DNA of 20,359 nt from an uncultured Lachnospiraceae bacterium (GTDB taxonomy: Bacteria; Bacillota; Clostridia; Lachnospirales; Lachnospiraceae), in assembly GCA_910577735.1 (NCBI GenBank), contig CAJTOO010000038.1, forward strand, positions 1 through 20,359, read 5' to 3'. A model generated the notes under the pieces. That model had not been told where the DNA came from. It ran no database searches and saw only the letters and a program-made list of their open reading frames with translations. Of this stretch, positions 7,387 to 14,237 are shown one piece after another. A program made the position numbers and the translations under genes. How positions within the stretch are numbered: position 1 is the stretch's first letter; each line of letters starts with the position of its first letter.

Positions 7387-9813
7387 CTACCGTTTACAGG
7401 CACAAACAGCAGATGCCTTGATCCGTGCCGCATCATATCTGCTTATCTCATGTCCCAGTAACTGCATAATGCGAAGTTCGTCCTCTGCATCCAAAACAGC
7501 ATTGTGTGTCTCACTATATCCCTTATCATTGCTGAGCATTTTCAATATATTTTCAACACCATATCCACATTTCATTCTTCCGGTTCTAAAACATTTCGCA
7601 GTGCTTGGTATGGAACTGTTATATTGACGATATGACGCCAATCGCATAATATCGTACCATGCAAACTCAGAAAATTCCGGCAGGTGATTTCTGTCAAAGG
7701 ACGCATTATATGCAAAAAGTTTCTGTACATGATAAGCCGCTAACCATTGTTGTATTTCTTCTAATGCCTGCCTTCTATTGGTAACGCGGACCCTTTTCTC
7801 ATCCAATCTCAACTCATCTGCATACATTCCGCCCACTTTGTATGCCGGATCGATTATGTAATATACAGAATCCATTTTTTCCATGGTTTTTACATCCGCT
7901 ACTACTACGCCGATTGACATTACCTCATCATTCCAGTTTGTCTCCGTGTCTATCACTGCGAACTTCTCTGCCCCAATTCCTCCTGCTTTCTCCTGGGACA
8001 AACCAGGCTCATAATACCTTTCTATCACCCTTTTGGTCACAGCTTTTGCAACCGTATTCATAAACTTCTGCCTGTCCGGCACATTTATTTCATATAAAGT
8101 ATTGTCTCTCGTATTCCACAGAATACCTTTTTGTAAGTTCATGGCAACCATATAGCTGGCGCACTGTAAGAAATGTTCATGTGTTAATTCCGATACAAAT
8201 TTTAATTCATATACAATACCGTCCTTAACTACATCAGCAAATCCCCTGGCAGAAAACCTGAGCGCTCCGTTTCCCTGATTTCCAAAATCAATCTGACACG
8301 CCGTCTGCGCATCCTCATCGCCGTTCAATCTGGTTCTCAGCCGCGCCTTTATCAATTGGCTTTCCATTTCACTGACAAAGGGAACCGTCACTTGTTTTCG
8401 ATACCTTTTCTGTTTCGTCTCGAGCGAAACCAGAAACAATATCTTTTCATCTAAAGAACTGTTTCTTATGGATTCCGTATACAGCCTGTCCAATTCCGGA
8501 TTTAATAAAATCTTTAACTTTATGGCTGCCTCTATCTGATACTTGTCAAAAAAGACAGCTTCCTGATATATTCCAATACAAGGAGATAAATCTATGAGGC
8601 CATCCGTACTTTTCACTTCTATCACGGAATCATCTTCTGAGGGCATCTTACTGATCTTTAACTGCAAAAAGCACTCCTCAATATCTTCTTTATACTTGAA
8701 ATCAAACATTTCACTGATATCCACATCATCCAGCTTCTGATCTGCTGCAATATATGTTGAAAGCGTTTTTTCTGACAACATGGCATCTTCCGGTTTCACA
8801 AAAATAATATGTTCTTTCCCTCTGCTGGCAGCAACACAGAATATGTTTCTCAAAATGACATATGACTGCAAGGGCTTTGCCAGCCTTACACCCCAATAAC
8901 TTTCCGTAAAATCAAAGACAACACAGATTCTTCTTTCTAATCCTTTGCTGCTGTCATAGGTTGTAAAGATTGCAGAATCTTCTTTGGGTTCCGTTTTCCC
9001 CATGGAATCATTATCCGATATTGTTGCATACACTGTCTTTTTATTAAATTTGTGAGGATACAATTCTTCCAATGTATTTAATGTATCAGACATTGCTCCT
9101 GTTCTGGCCCCTAAACACAAAATATCTGCCGGAGTCTGCTCCGCCAAAAACGGTATGATCTCCTCCTTCGTCATTTCTGTAACTTTGCAGCCGCAGTTCA
9201 CTCCTTTAATCTGTTTCTTCCACACCCTCCCCAGCAAAGATGCCAAACCATCCGACAAACGAAAACATTGGGTAAATCGTAAGATGAGATAATCCTCTAA
9301 GAATTCTTTCATGAACAGTTCCACATTCAATGTTGTTTTGTCATATATTTTTTGTTCCATATCGCCGACTGCAATGATCTGCATATCCGGATTACCGTCT
9401 TTTATCATCTTTAACAATTCAGCCAATTCCTGTTCAATATCCTGATATTCATCAATAATCAGAATATCATATTTTCCAACAGGCGGTCTTTCTTGAATAC
9501 ATGTCTGTATCAAATCTGAAATCCCTGCGGATACACCACTCCTCTTTAAAAGCATATATGCAAATCCATGATAGTTCGTCACCGTGACATTTCGCTTGTT
9601 TATCTTCGCTTTCGCATCTAACTTTAGAAGCTTATTATATGTCAGATACAAAACCCTTTTGTTACCCGTCAATTCGTTACACAGATTCTGAATCGCCGTA
9701 GTTTTACCACTGCCTATACAAGCATCCACAAGAATATTCTTACCCTGTAATGCCTGCTCTATAAACAGTTGTTGTTCACTCGATAACTTTAAGATGAACG
9801 GTATATTATTCAT
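7387..9813 (-). CDS. Fusion of SF1 (UvrD-like) helicase, PD-(D/E)XK-like nuclease and DEDDh 3'-5' exonuclease
   Basis: 808-residue DNA-processing protein with three activities read from motifs. The SF1 helicase occupies about residues 8-345: Walker A GSGKTT at 34, Walker B IIDEYQD at about 119, motif III VGDMEQ at 149, motif IV QCFRLS at 182, motif V TTYDSSKGLE at 284, motif VI VAASRGKEH at 327. Next, about 470-580, is a likely RecB/Cas4-like PD-(D/E)XK fold: D527, E536-L-K538, then Q550 in LQCASY. The C-terminus, about 617-790, is a DnaQ-type exonuclease with DTET (D622, E624), NASFD (D707) and H770-NAVL-D775, so all DEDDh residues are present. The ATG at 9813 has GGAG 6 bases upstream; ATGs at 9825 and 9885 are alternatives. 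The helicase part is short, with little room for 1B/2B subdomains. Role inferred: DNA repair or phage defence. The helicase and exonuclease calls are firm; the middle nuclease is moderate. Confidence 0.85.
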   Translation of the reverse strand: MNNIPFILKLSSEQQLFIEQALQGKNILVDACIGSGKTTAIQNLCNELTGNKRVLYLTYNKLLKLDAKAKINKRNVTVTNYHGFAYMLLKRSGVSAGISDLIQTCIQERPPVGKYDILIIDEYQDIEQELAELLKMIKDGNPDMQIIAVGDMEQKIYDKTTLNVELFMKEFLEDYLILRFTQCFRLSDGLASLLGRVWKKQIKGVNCGCKVTEMTKEEIIPFLAEQTPADILCLGARTGAMSDTLNTLEELYPHKFNKKTVYATISDNDSMGKTEPKEDSAIFTTYDSSKGLERRICVVFDFTESYWGVRLAKPLQSYVILRNIFCVAASRGKEHIIFVKPEDAMLSEKTLSTYIAADQKLDDVDISEMFDFKYKEDIEECFLQLKISKMPSEDDSVIEVKSTDGLIDLSPCIGIYQEAVFFDKYQIEAAIKLKILLNPELDRLYTESIRNSSLDEKILFLVSLETKQKRYRKQVTVPFVSEMESQLIKARLRTRLNGDEDAQTACQIDFGNQGNGALRFSARGFADVVKDGIVYELKFVSELTHEHFLQCASYMVAMNLQKGILWNTRDNTLYEINVPDRQKFMNTVAKAVTKRVIERYYEPGLSQEKAGGIGAEKFAVIDTETNWNDEVMSIGVVVADVKTMEKMDSVYYIIDPAYKVGGMYADELRLDEKRVRVTNRRQALEEIQQWLAAYHVQKLFAYNASFDRNHLPEFSEFAWYDIMRLASYRQYNSSIPSTAKCFRTGRMKCGYGVENILKMLSNDKGYSETHNAVLDAEDELRIMQLLGHEISRYDAARIKASAVCACKR

Positions 9814-9944
9814 GTAAATCTCCATTCCGCCGCCTTTAGCTGGCGGCACAAATAGTAATGAAAGAAAACAAAGCGCAAAAGGCAAGCATTATGGAAATGT
9901 GCATAACAGGCTATGGAATCCCTCTCATTCCCTTACTCAAAAAA

Positions 9945-10295
9945 TCAAAAAGATTTTCCACTGTTTTCTGTTCCCCATTGGCACATACTTTCCATAATTG
10001 GAAGCAATGAACGTCCTTTACTTGAAAGGCTATACTCAACTTTCGGCGGTATCTGCGGATATTCTTTGCGGATAACAAGCCCATCTGCTTCCATTGCCTT
10101 TAATTCTGTACTTAAAGTTTTATAGGTGATTGTTCCAATTTTCCGTTGTAATTCATTAAAACGTATTGCTTCATGTTCCACAAGCCAGTAGAGAATAACC
10201 AACCGCCATTTTCCACCAATCATAGACAACGTGTAGCCAAAAGGAGTGTCGGTTAAAGAAACAATTCGTTTTTCAAATTTTCCATGCTCATACAG
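9945..10295 (-). CDS. HxlR-family winged-helix regulator with an uncertain or damaged start
   Basis: DNA-binding regulator of the HxlR/DUF24 family, which often senses electrophiles or redox state. The core LSMIGGKWRLVILYWL, the recognition region ITYKTLSTELKAMEADGL and the wing PPKVEYSLSSKGRSLLP are typical. The first usable start (TTG, 10227-10229) would give 94 residues and cut into the domain. The same frame upstream still encodes family-like sequence, IVSLTDTPFGYT, back to a stop at 10305-10307, yet contains no ATG, GTG or TTG. A CTG at 10293-10295 is the only plausible codon, and I used it as the outer limit. An overlapping frame has an ATG just there but stops after 12 codons, so the N-terminus may be frameshifted. 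A large dyad lies just upstream. Family confident; start and functionality uncertain. Confidence 0.7.
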   Translation of the reverse strand: MYEHGKFEKRIVSLTDTPFGYTLSMIGGKWRLVILYWLVEHEAIRFNELQRKIGTITYKTLSTELKAMEADGLVIRKEYPQIPPKVEYSLSSKGRSLLPIMESMCQWGTENSGKSF

Positions 10296-10318
10296 GTACT
10301 TTCTTTAAAGATAGTATT

Positions 10319-10349
10319 TGTCAAAAAAGTGCGTACTTATTTTTTGACA
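10319..10349. promoter_or_regulatory. Dyad with two facing TTGACA boxes, probable HxlR operator/divergent promoter
   Basis: TGTCAAAAAA (10319-10328) and TTTTTTGACA (10340-10349) are perfect inverted 10-base arms around a near-palindromic centre, AGTGCGTACTT. Each arm carries a TTGACA -35-like box, one per strand. On the + strand TATAAA at 10369-10374 is a possible -10 with long spacing. HxlR regulators commonly bind such dyads between their own gene and a divergent target. No intact + strand target gene follows. Confidence 0.5.
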
Positions 10350-10383
10350 TTGCGAATATAGAATAGCATATAAAACGACATTA

Positions 10384-10795
10384 AGCAAGGGAGTGAAATA
10401 TTTGCGTCACCTTAATATTTCTGGACTACATCATCAAAAATCAAAGCATTTATTGAACGTTTTTATTGTATAGCATAAAAAGACGAGAACCCACCTTTAG
10501 GGCGATATGAAAAATATCCGATACATGATTGCGCTTTACTTATGACCGAAGCGTTAGAATGTTCACAGATTCGAGCGCGGCTGGTTTTTCACCTCCTCGT
10601 AATACCAGAACACATCTCGGCATGGCAAACCGGAAAGATTTTTGAAAATTTCTCAAAAAAATTTTCTTGCCTCGCCGACAATTTTCGACAATGCAACTTA
10701 AAAAGGCCAATCCACACAAGACAGATTGACCTTCCGGGCAAGATTAGCTTGCCTTGTCCTAATCACTAAATTTCTATTTTCTAAATGAATTACTC
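10384..10795. other. Gene-poor stretch beside the HxlR regulator, likely eroded
   Basis: After a GGGAG at 10389-10393 a + strand frame (GTG 10392) runs only 26 codons before TAG and resembles no family I know; it may be what is left of the regulator's divergent target. A short - strand frame preceded by no obvious start spans about 10540-10640. The rest holds an A/T-rich patch near 10650-10690 and the hairpins listed separately. No intact gene is seen. Confidence 0.4.
10697..10733 (-). terminator. Intrinsic terminator after the aldo/keto reductase remnant
   Basis: On the - strand AAGGTCAATC pairs with GATTGGCCTT (10 bp with one G-T pair, 11-base loop) and is followed by a short T-run. It lies about 57 bases beyond the stop of the aldo/keto reductase remnant. 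A second small hairpin, GGCAAG/CTTGCC, lies at about 10737-10753. Confidence 0.6.
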
Positions 10796-10969
10796 TAACG
10801 CCCCAGCCACATCTTTCAGATACTTCCGAATAGGCAAATGCTGCGGACAGTGCTTCTCACATTTTCCACACTGGATACACTCCGACGCTTTTCCATGCGT
10901 TTTTGTGAGATTGTTATAATACACCGAAGCCACCATCCCCTGCGTCTGACTAAAGGATTTCAGGAACAT
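10790..10969 (-). pseudogene. C-terminal remnant of an Fe-S aldo/keto reductase
   Basis: The frame ends in a 50-residue stretch typical of the C-terminal ferredoxin-like tail of clostridial aldo/keto reductases: YYNNLTKTHGKASECIQCGK followed by CEKHCPQHLPIRKYL. Four cysteines in C-x2-C-x2-C-x3-CP spacing would bind one [4Fe-4S] cluster. The catalytic barrel and the first cluster of the parent family are absent, because the sequence changes at about 10960 into a conjugative-element gene read in another frame. An ATG at 10967-10969 has AAGGAG 8 bases upstream, so a 59-residue Fe-S mini-protein could be translated, probably by chance. It is followed by a terminator that probably belonged to the parent gene. 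Confidence 0.75.
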
Positions 10970-11156
10970 GGACGGAACTCCTTTTTAACTTTATCTTCCC
11001 GTTTGCTGCCACGCTTCCGGCAATCTTCGGACCGTGCTGCACGGTAAGGACATTCCTGCCCTTGATTTTTGTTTCAGGCGCTCCCTTTACATGAACTTTA
11101 GGCTTTTCCTTTGTGTGGATCACCATTGGCTTGTCATCCACTTTCTTGATGTTCAA
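10950..11156 (-). pseudogene. N-terminal remnant of a Tn1549-like conjugative element protein
   Basis: A 68-codon frame starts at TTG with GGAGGTG 7 bases upstream and opens NIKKVDDKPMVIHTKEKPKV, which I recognise as the start of a basic protein encoded in conjugative transposons of the Tn1549/CTn type (a transfer-module protein, several hundred residues long, with later membrane segments). After about 58 residues the frame runs into the aldo/keto reductase tail and stops, so most of the gene is missing. The recognition rests on memory of the N-terminal motif. The fragment indicates that an integrative conjugative element was once here or that a piece of one was captured. Confidence 0.65.
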
Positions 11157-11178
11157 GCTGCCTCACCTCCGTTTTTGG

Positions 11179-11218
11179 CAAAAAAACAGCACCTAAACCG
11201 TATTGGCTTAGATGCTGT
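11179..11218 (-). terminator. Strong intrinsic terminator
   Basis: On the - strand ACAGCATCTAAGCC pairs with GGTTTAGGTGCTGT (14 bp with G-T pairs, 5-base loop) and is followed directly by seven T. It lies 8 bases after the stop codon of the fragment ending at 11227, so that fragment probably keeps a native 3' end. Confidence 0.85.
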
Positions 11219-11226
11219 GATCTCTG

Positions 11227-11409
11227 CTATCCCTTATCCACTTTTTTTAACCTGTCATACAGTATTTCTTCTTCTCCTGTTGAAAGAGTTACTTTCTTCT
11301 TATAAAGCAAAGTCCATGATGCCTGATTCTTTGTGTAATCCATTTTATCCTGCGGGAAAAATGAACGGCAGAAATATCTTCCTTCCTCTACGTTCCCTGT
11401 CAGGAACAA
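11227..11409 (-). pseudogene. C-terminal fragment of an unrecognised protein
   Basis: A 60-codon frame with no credible start (TTG at 11409 lacks a ribosome site) ends in KKVTLSTGEEEILYDRLKKV and is followed at once by a strong terminator. The composition, with many charged residues and clean codon use, looks like a real C-terminus. I do not recognise the family. It abuts the truncated YafY-type regulator at about 11400-11445, where two unrelated genes seem joined. Nearby reads GNVEEGRYF echo the out-of-frame NEEGRNIF just upstream, perhaps a small duplication at the junction. Confidence 0.45.
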
Positions 11410-11687
11410 AAAAATATTTCTTCCCTCTTCATTGTTTTTGCCATTAAAATTTGTTCTTTTTCCTGTTCCGATAATAAGGACTTATTTAACACAAAATCCT
11501 GCATTATGAATATACCGCCGCCTTTTCCTTGTGTAGCATAAATCGGAATACCTGCGGCACTAATCGTGTCTAAATCCCGGTATATTGTCCTTATTGAAAC
11601 TTCAAATTTTTCAGCCAGTTCTGGGGCGGTTGATTTTCCTTTTTCCAATAAATGATACACTATCTTGAATAATCTGCTCTGTTCCAT
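11400..11687 (-). pseudogene. YafY-type HTH_11/WYL regulator, N-terminal fragment
   Basis: The first ~80 residues are a textbook HTH_11 domain of the YafY/WYL regulators: LFKIVYHLLEKGKSTAPELA, then FEVSIRTIYRDLDTISAAGI and the wing GKGGGIFIMQDFVLNKSLLS. Family members continue for about 220 more residues with a ligand-binding WYL domain. Here the match ends at EQILMA and a foreign 12-residue tail ends at a stop, so only the DNA-binding part survives. It has its own good start (GAGGAG before ATG 11687) and a promoter-like region with direct repeats. A free HTH domain could still bind DNA. Upstream on the same strand is the ABC exporter operon, separated by a terminator. Confidence 0.8.
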
Positions 11688-11707
11688 AAAAATCTCCTCT
11701 CAATTAC

Positions 11708-11740
11708 ATTATACTACATAAACATGACAAGCAAATGACA
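11708..11740 (-). promoter_or_regulatory. Promoter and likely operator of the YafY-type regulator
   Basis: On the - strand TATAAT (11708-11713) lies about 20 bases before the ribosome site; a weak -35 (TTGCTT, 11729-11734) is 15 bases upstream. Two copies of TGTCAT (ATGACA on + at 11724-11729 and 11735-11740) repeat at an 11-base period, one helical turn, as expected for an operator. Confidence 0.5.
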
Positions 11741-11762
11741 GGTTTTAAATTTTATGAGTTAT

Positions 11763-11788
11763 TAAAAAAGAAACCGGCAGCGGCTTTC
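11763..11788 (-). terminator. Intrinsic terminator of the ABC exporter operon
   Basis: On the - strand AAGCCG and CGGTTT (one G-T pair) form a short stem with loop CTGC, followed by C and six T. It lies about 13 bases beyond the ABC transporter stop codon at 11801. Confidence 0.6.
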
Positions 11789-11800
11789 CCCTAAAAATGC

Positions 11801-13486
11801 TTACTTCTTTAGTTGGTAAAAGTCATAAAATGCAGCGTGTTTAGCAATAAGCGTTTCAAATGTACCATGTTCAATAATTTTCCCGTCTGCCATAAAGATA
11901 ATCTCGTCGTAGAGTTCAAGAATATCTTTGCTCATATTGTGCGTAATAGTAAGTAAAGTTAAATCGGATATTTCCAACAACCTACTTTCAATGTCATACG
12001 CAGTCTGCATATCAATAGCAGATGTACCCTCGTCTAAAATTAACAGCGGCTTTTTACGAATTAAAGCTCTTGCTACCGCAATTCGTTGTTTTTGCCCGCC
12101 GGAAAGGTTATTACCGTTTTCCCCAACATGATATTCAAGTCCGTTTGGTACTTGCTCAATGAAATGCAATAAGCCACTATCAGACAATGCAGATTGTAAT
12201 TCTTCTTTGCTGTAATCTTCGTGTAAGCAAATATTGTCTAAAATGCTTTCGTCAAACATATAAACGTTCTGATGAATGACCGACGACAAGGCGGTTATTT
12301 TATCAATATCCACAATGGAAAGATTATCTTCATCATACAGAACATTACCTTTGAAATCAGAATAATATCCGGCAATCAGTTTGATAAGCGTAGATTTTCC
12401 GCAGCCACTTTTACCAACAAAGGCATATTTTTTCCCTTTTTTAATGGATAATGAAATACCGTTTATGACTTCATTTTCTTTATCATAGGAAAAATGCAAA
12501 TCCTCCACACAAATCATCTCATTGAAAGTAGGGGATTTTTTTGTATCTGTGTCTTGCTTTCTGTAATCTGAAAATTCATTTAGCTTCTGTGCAATCGGCT
12601 TTATACTCTTGATTTTAGGAATATTACTAAAAATGATTAAAAGCGGATTTGCAAGATTACTGCTAACCTGCACCATGCCTAATAAGGCTCCTGCGCTGAT
12701 ACGTCCGATAATAATGAAATATGCCGAAAGAAAAACAACAACAACTTGAACAAGAAGCGCAAGAACCATAGAAACCGCTTCATTTGCAGCAATCGCTTTG
12801 TCAACTGAATATTTTGCTTTTATCGTGTCCTCATTACTTGTTTCAAATCGTGAAAGGACATATTTTTTCATTCGGTACGACTTGATAATTTCAAAGCCGG
12901 ATAACAGGTCTTTTACATGATTTGTAAAAGAGGATAGCATATCAGAATATTTGTCCTGCCGTTTAGAGAGCAGTCCTCCGAACAGACTGGGGACGATAAG
13001 CATAATGGCGATTGCAATAATTACGCATACTGTAACGATAATGTCGAAGTAAATCATTACAGCAAGGGACGCTATGAAAATAATCGTGTATTGAATGACT
13101 TGCAGGAGAGGAAGTAAAAAATTGTCCTCAATCATTTTTACATCATTCGTAATTGCAGATAAATAATCTGCGGTATTGTTTTTAGAGTAATCCTCAATCG
13201 TGTGTTTCTCAATTCCCATAAAGGTTTTAGAACGAACAGCTTTCATAATCTTGCAGACAAATTTTTTGCTGAACAAAGATTGTAGGTACATAAATACTCC
13301 CATAAGCGCAAAGTAGGCTAAAGAAAAGAGTAGTATTTTGATGAAGCCGTCCATACCGCCCATATCTACAATGTCCATAACCTGTTGCAACAAGATAGCG
13401 ATAAACACATAGGATAGAGAACTGATAGCAGTAAATAATACGGTAAGGAAAAGCAGAAATTTGTATTGTTTTAAGTATCGTATCAT
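11801..13486 (-). CDS. ABC exporter, fused permease and ATPase
   Basis: Type IV ABC exporter half-transporter of 561 residues. The membrane domain has six hydrophobic segments at about 11-32, 51-70, 126-146, 148-168, 238-258 and 260-285. The ATPase has Walker A GKSGCGKST (358-366), Q-loop at Q406, signature NLSGGQKQR (460-468), Walker B LLILDEGTSAID (481-492) and switch H516. It lacks an N-terminal C39 peptidase, so it does not trim a double-glycine leader itself. The start has GGAGG 12 bases upstream. It follows the 79-residue gene by 14 bases and shares its operon; as one half-transporter it would act as a homodimer. Codons are AT-rich compared with the sugar operon, which suggests transfer. 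The substrate is unknown; a peptide is possible given the small companion gene. Confidence 0.9.
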   Translation of the reverse strand: MIRYLKQYKFLLFLTVLFTAISSLSYVFIAILLQQVMDIVDMGGMDGFIKILLFSLAYFALMGVFMYLQSLFSKKFVCKIMKAVRSKTFMGIEKHTIEDYSKNNTADYLSAITNDVKMIEDNFLLPLLQVIQYTIIFIASLAVMIYFDIIVTVCVIIAIAIMLIVPSLFGGLLSKRQDKYSDMLSSFTNHVKDLLSGFEIIKSYRMKKYVLSRFETSNEDTIKAKYSVDKAIAANEAVSMVLALLVQVVVVFLSAYFIIIGRISAGALLGMVQVSSNLANPLLIIFSNIPKIKSIKPIAQKLNEFSDYRKQDTDTKKSPTFNEMICVEDLHFSYDKENEVINGISLSIKKGKKYAFVGKSGCGKSTLIKLIAGYYSDFKGNVLYDEDNLSIVDIDKITALSSVIHQNVYMFDESILDNICLHEDYSKEELQSALSDSGLLHFIEQVPNGLEYHVGENGNNLSGGQKQRIAVARALIRKKPLLILDEGTSAIDMQTAYDIESRLLEISDLTLLTITHNMSKDILELYDEIIFMADGKIIEHGTFETLIAKHAAFYDFYQLKK

Positions 13487-13500
13487 ATAGCGGTGTCCTC

Positions 13501-13740
13501 CTATTTTCTGTTAAATATCAAATCACAAACAAGCCCTGTCGCACCCAAAGCAAACAGACAAGTAGCTGTTGATTTATAGCCTTTTTCAGATAAATGTGCA
13601 GCACCTATCATCAGTCCGATTTCTGCCGCAGCAGATACCGATTTAGATACAATGCGGAATGAACGCTTTTTCCACGCCTTATTTGCGGCAACTTCAATCT
13701 TGTTTGCAGCGTTTTCGATTTTTTGGTCTAAGTTAGACAT
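13501..13740 (-). CDS. Small basic membrane protein encoded just upstream of the ABC exporter
   Basis: 79 residues with an excellent start (AAAGGAG 6 bases before ATG). The N-terminal 30 residues form a charged, alanine- and lysine-rich amphipathic helix (ENAANKIEVAANKAWKKR); the rest has two hydrophobic helices at about 37-50 and 59-75, and the end is basic (NRK). I do not recognise the family. Its position 14 bases ahead of the exporter on the same transcript suggests either a small accessory membrane subunit or the exported peptide itself. There is no double-glycine leader, no signal-peptidase site and no cysteine cluster typical of lantibiotics. The gene looks intact; its function is open. 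Confidence 0.7.
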   Translation of the reverse strand: MSNLDQKIENAANKIEVAANKAWKKRSFRIVSKSVSAAAEIGLMIGAAHLSEKGYKSTATCLFALGATGLVCDLIFNRK

Positions 13741-13794
13741 AATAATCTCCTTTCATACGTTAAAACGGTATGTATAAGTTCAAAAAATAATACC

Positions 13795-13986
13795 TTATGA
13801 ATGAATGTATTGGATTGAAAATAAAACTGCCTTTCTCAAGGCAATTTTATTTATTTGCCTACGTTTAGATGTTCTAGCAATATTTACTACATGGTTTTCA
13901 TGTTCTGTTATTTTAGTCGCTGATAAATCAAGCGACACTTCATCTCGAAACGATTTATAGTTTTTAAAATTAAATTGTATCAACAT
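13795..13986 (-). pseudogene. N-terminal fragment of an AAA_15/OLD-like ATPase
   Basis: The frame begins MLIQFNFKNYKSFRDEVSLD, then LSATKITEHENHVVNIA, which is the usual start of stand-alone AAA ATPases of the AAA_15/AAA_21 type (ABC/SMC-like fold, often abortive-infection or retron-associated). In intact proteins the Walker A motif follows at about residue 45-55. Here family-like sequence stops after about 38 residues and a lysine/arginine-rich unrelated tail runs through a hairpin to the stop, so all catalytic motifs are lost. The start is good: GAGGAGATTATT before ATG, almost the same leader as the downstream 79-residue gene. Confidence 0.7.
13819..13852. terminator. Hairpin with A/T flanks, probable bidirectional terminator
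   Basis: AAATAAAACTGCC and GGCAATTTTATTT form a 13-base near-perfect stem with loop TTTCTCAA. GC at the top and A/T runs at the base on both strands fit a bidirectional intrinsic terminator. It lies inside the 3' tail of the AAA ATPase fragment, so it came from the sequence joined there. Confidence 0.55.
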
Positions 13987-14054
13987 AATAATCTCCTCAT
14001 TCTCTTTTTAATCTTATTGTTATATCATATCCTATGTTGGCCAAAAATCAACAT

Positions 14055-14237
14055 CTATTTTAAGAAAGCATTATAATTACACATTGATTCTATTGGTAAT
14101 ATATCGTATTCTTTGTTTTTAAGATTATTTAGAGGAAATCCAGTTAGTTTGTTCAACAGATTTAAATTTATCGCATAACAAGAACTTTTTTCGACACAAA
14201 TCGCCCCATACCCCGCGTATGTCAAGTTAATGTCACA
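14055..14237 (-). pseudogene. C-terminal fragment of an unidentified protein
   Basis: An open - strand stretch of about 57 codons without a start ends LNLLNKLTGFPLNNLKNKEY, DILPIESMCNYNAFLK and a TAG. It has protein-like composition and lies in the same frame as the HipA-like fragment upstream, separated from it by one TGA at 14238-14240. It could be the end of the same gene after a nonsense change or a separate fragment. I cannot name the family. Confidence 0.35.

Noticed and set aside
10542..10769. 75-codon + strand frame in the gene-poor stretch
   Set aside because: No ribosome site, no motif, and it crosses the - strand terminator at 10697-10733.
11034..11447. 137-codon + strand frame opposite the conjugative and YafY-type fragments
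   Set aside because: It runs through a strong - strand terminator and opposite two recognisable fragments; its composition is cysteine- and leucine-rich without motifs.
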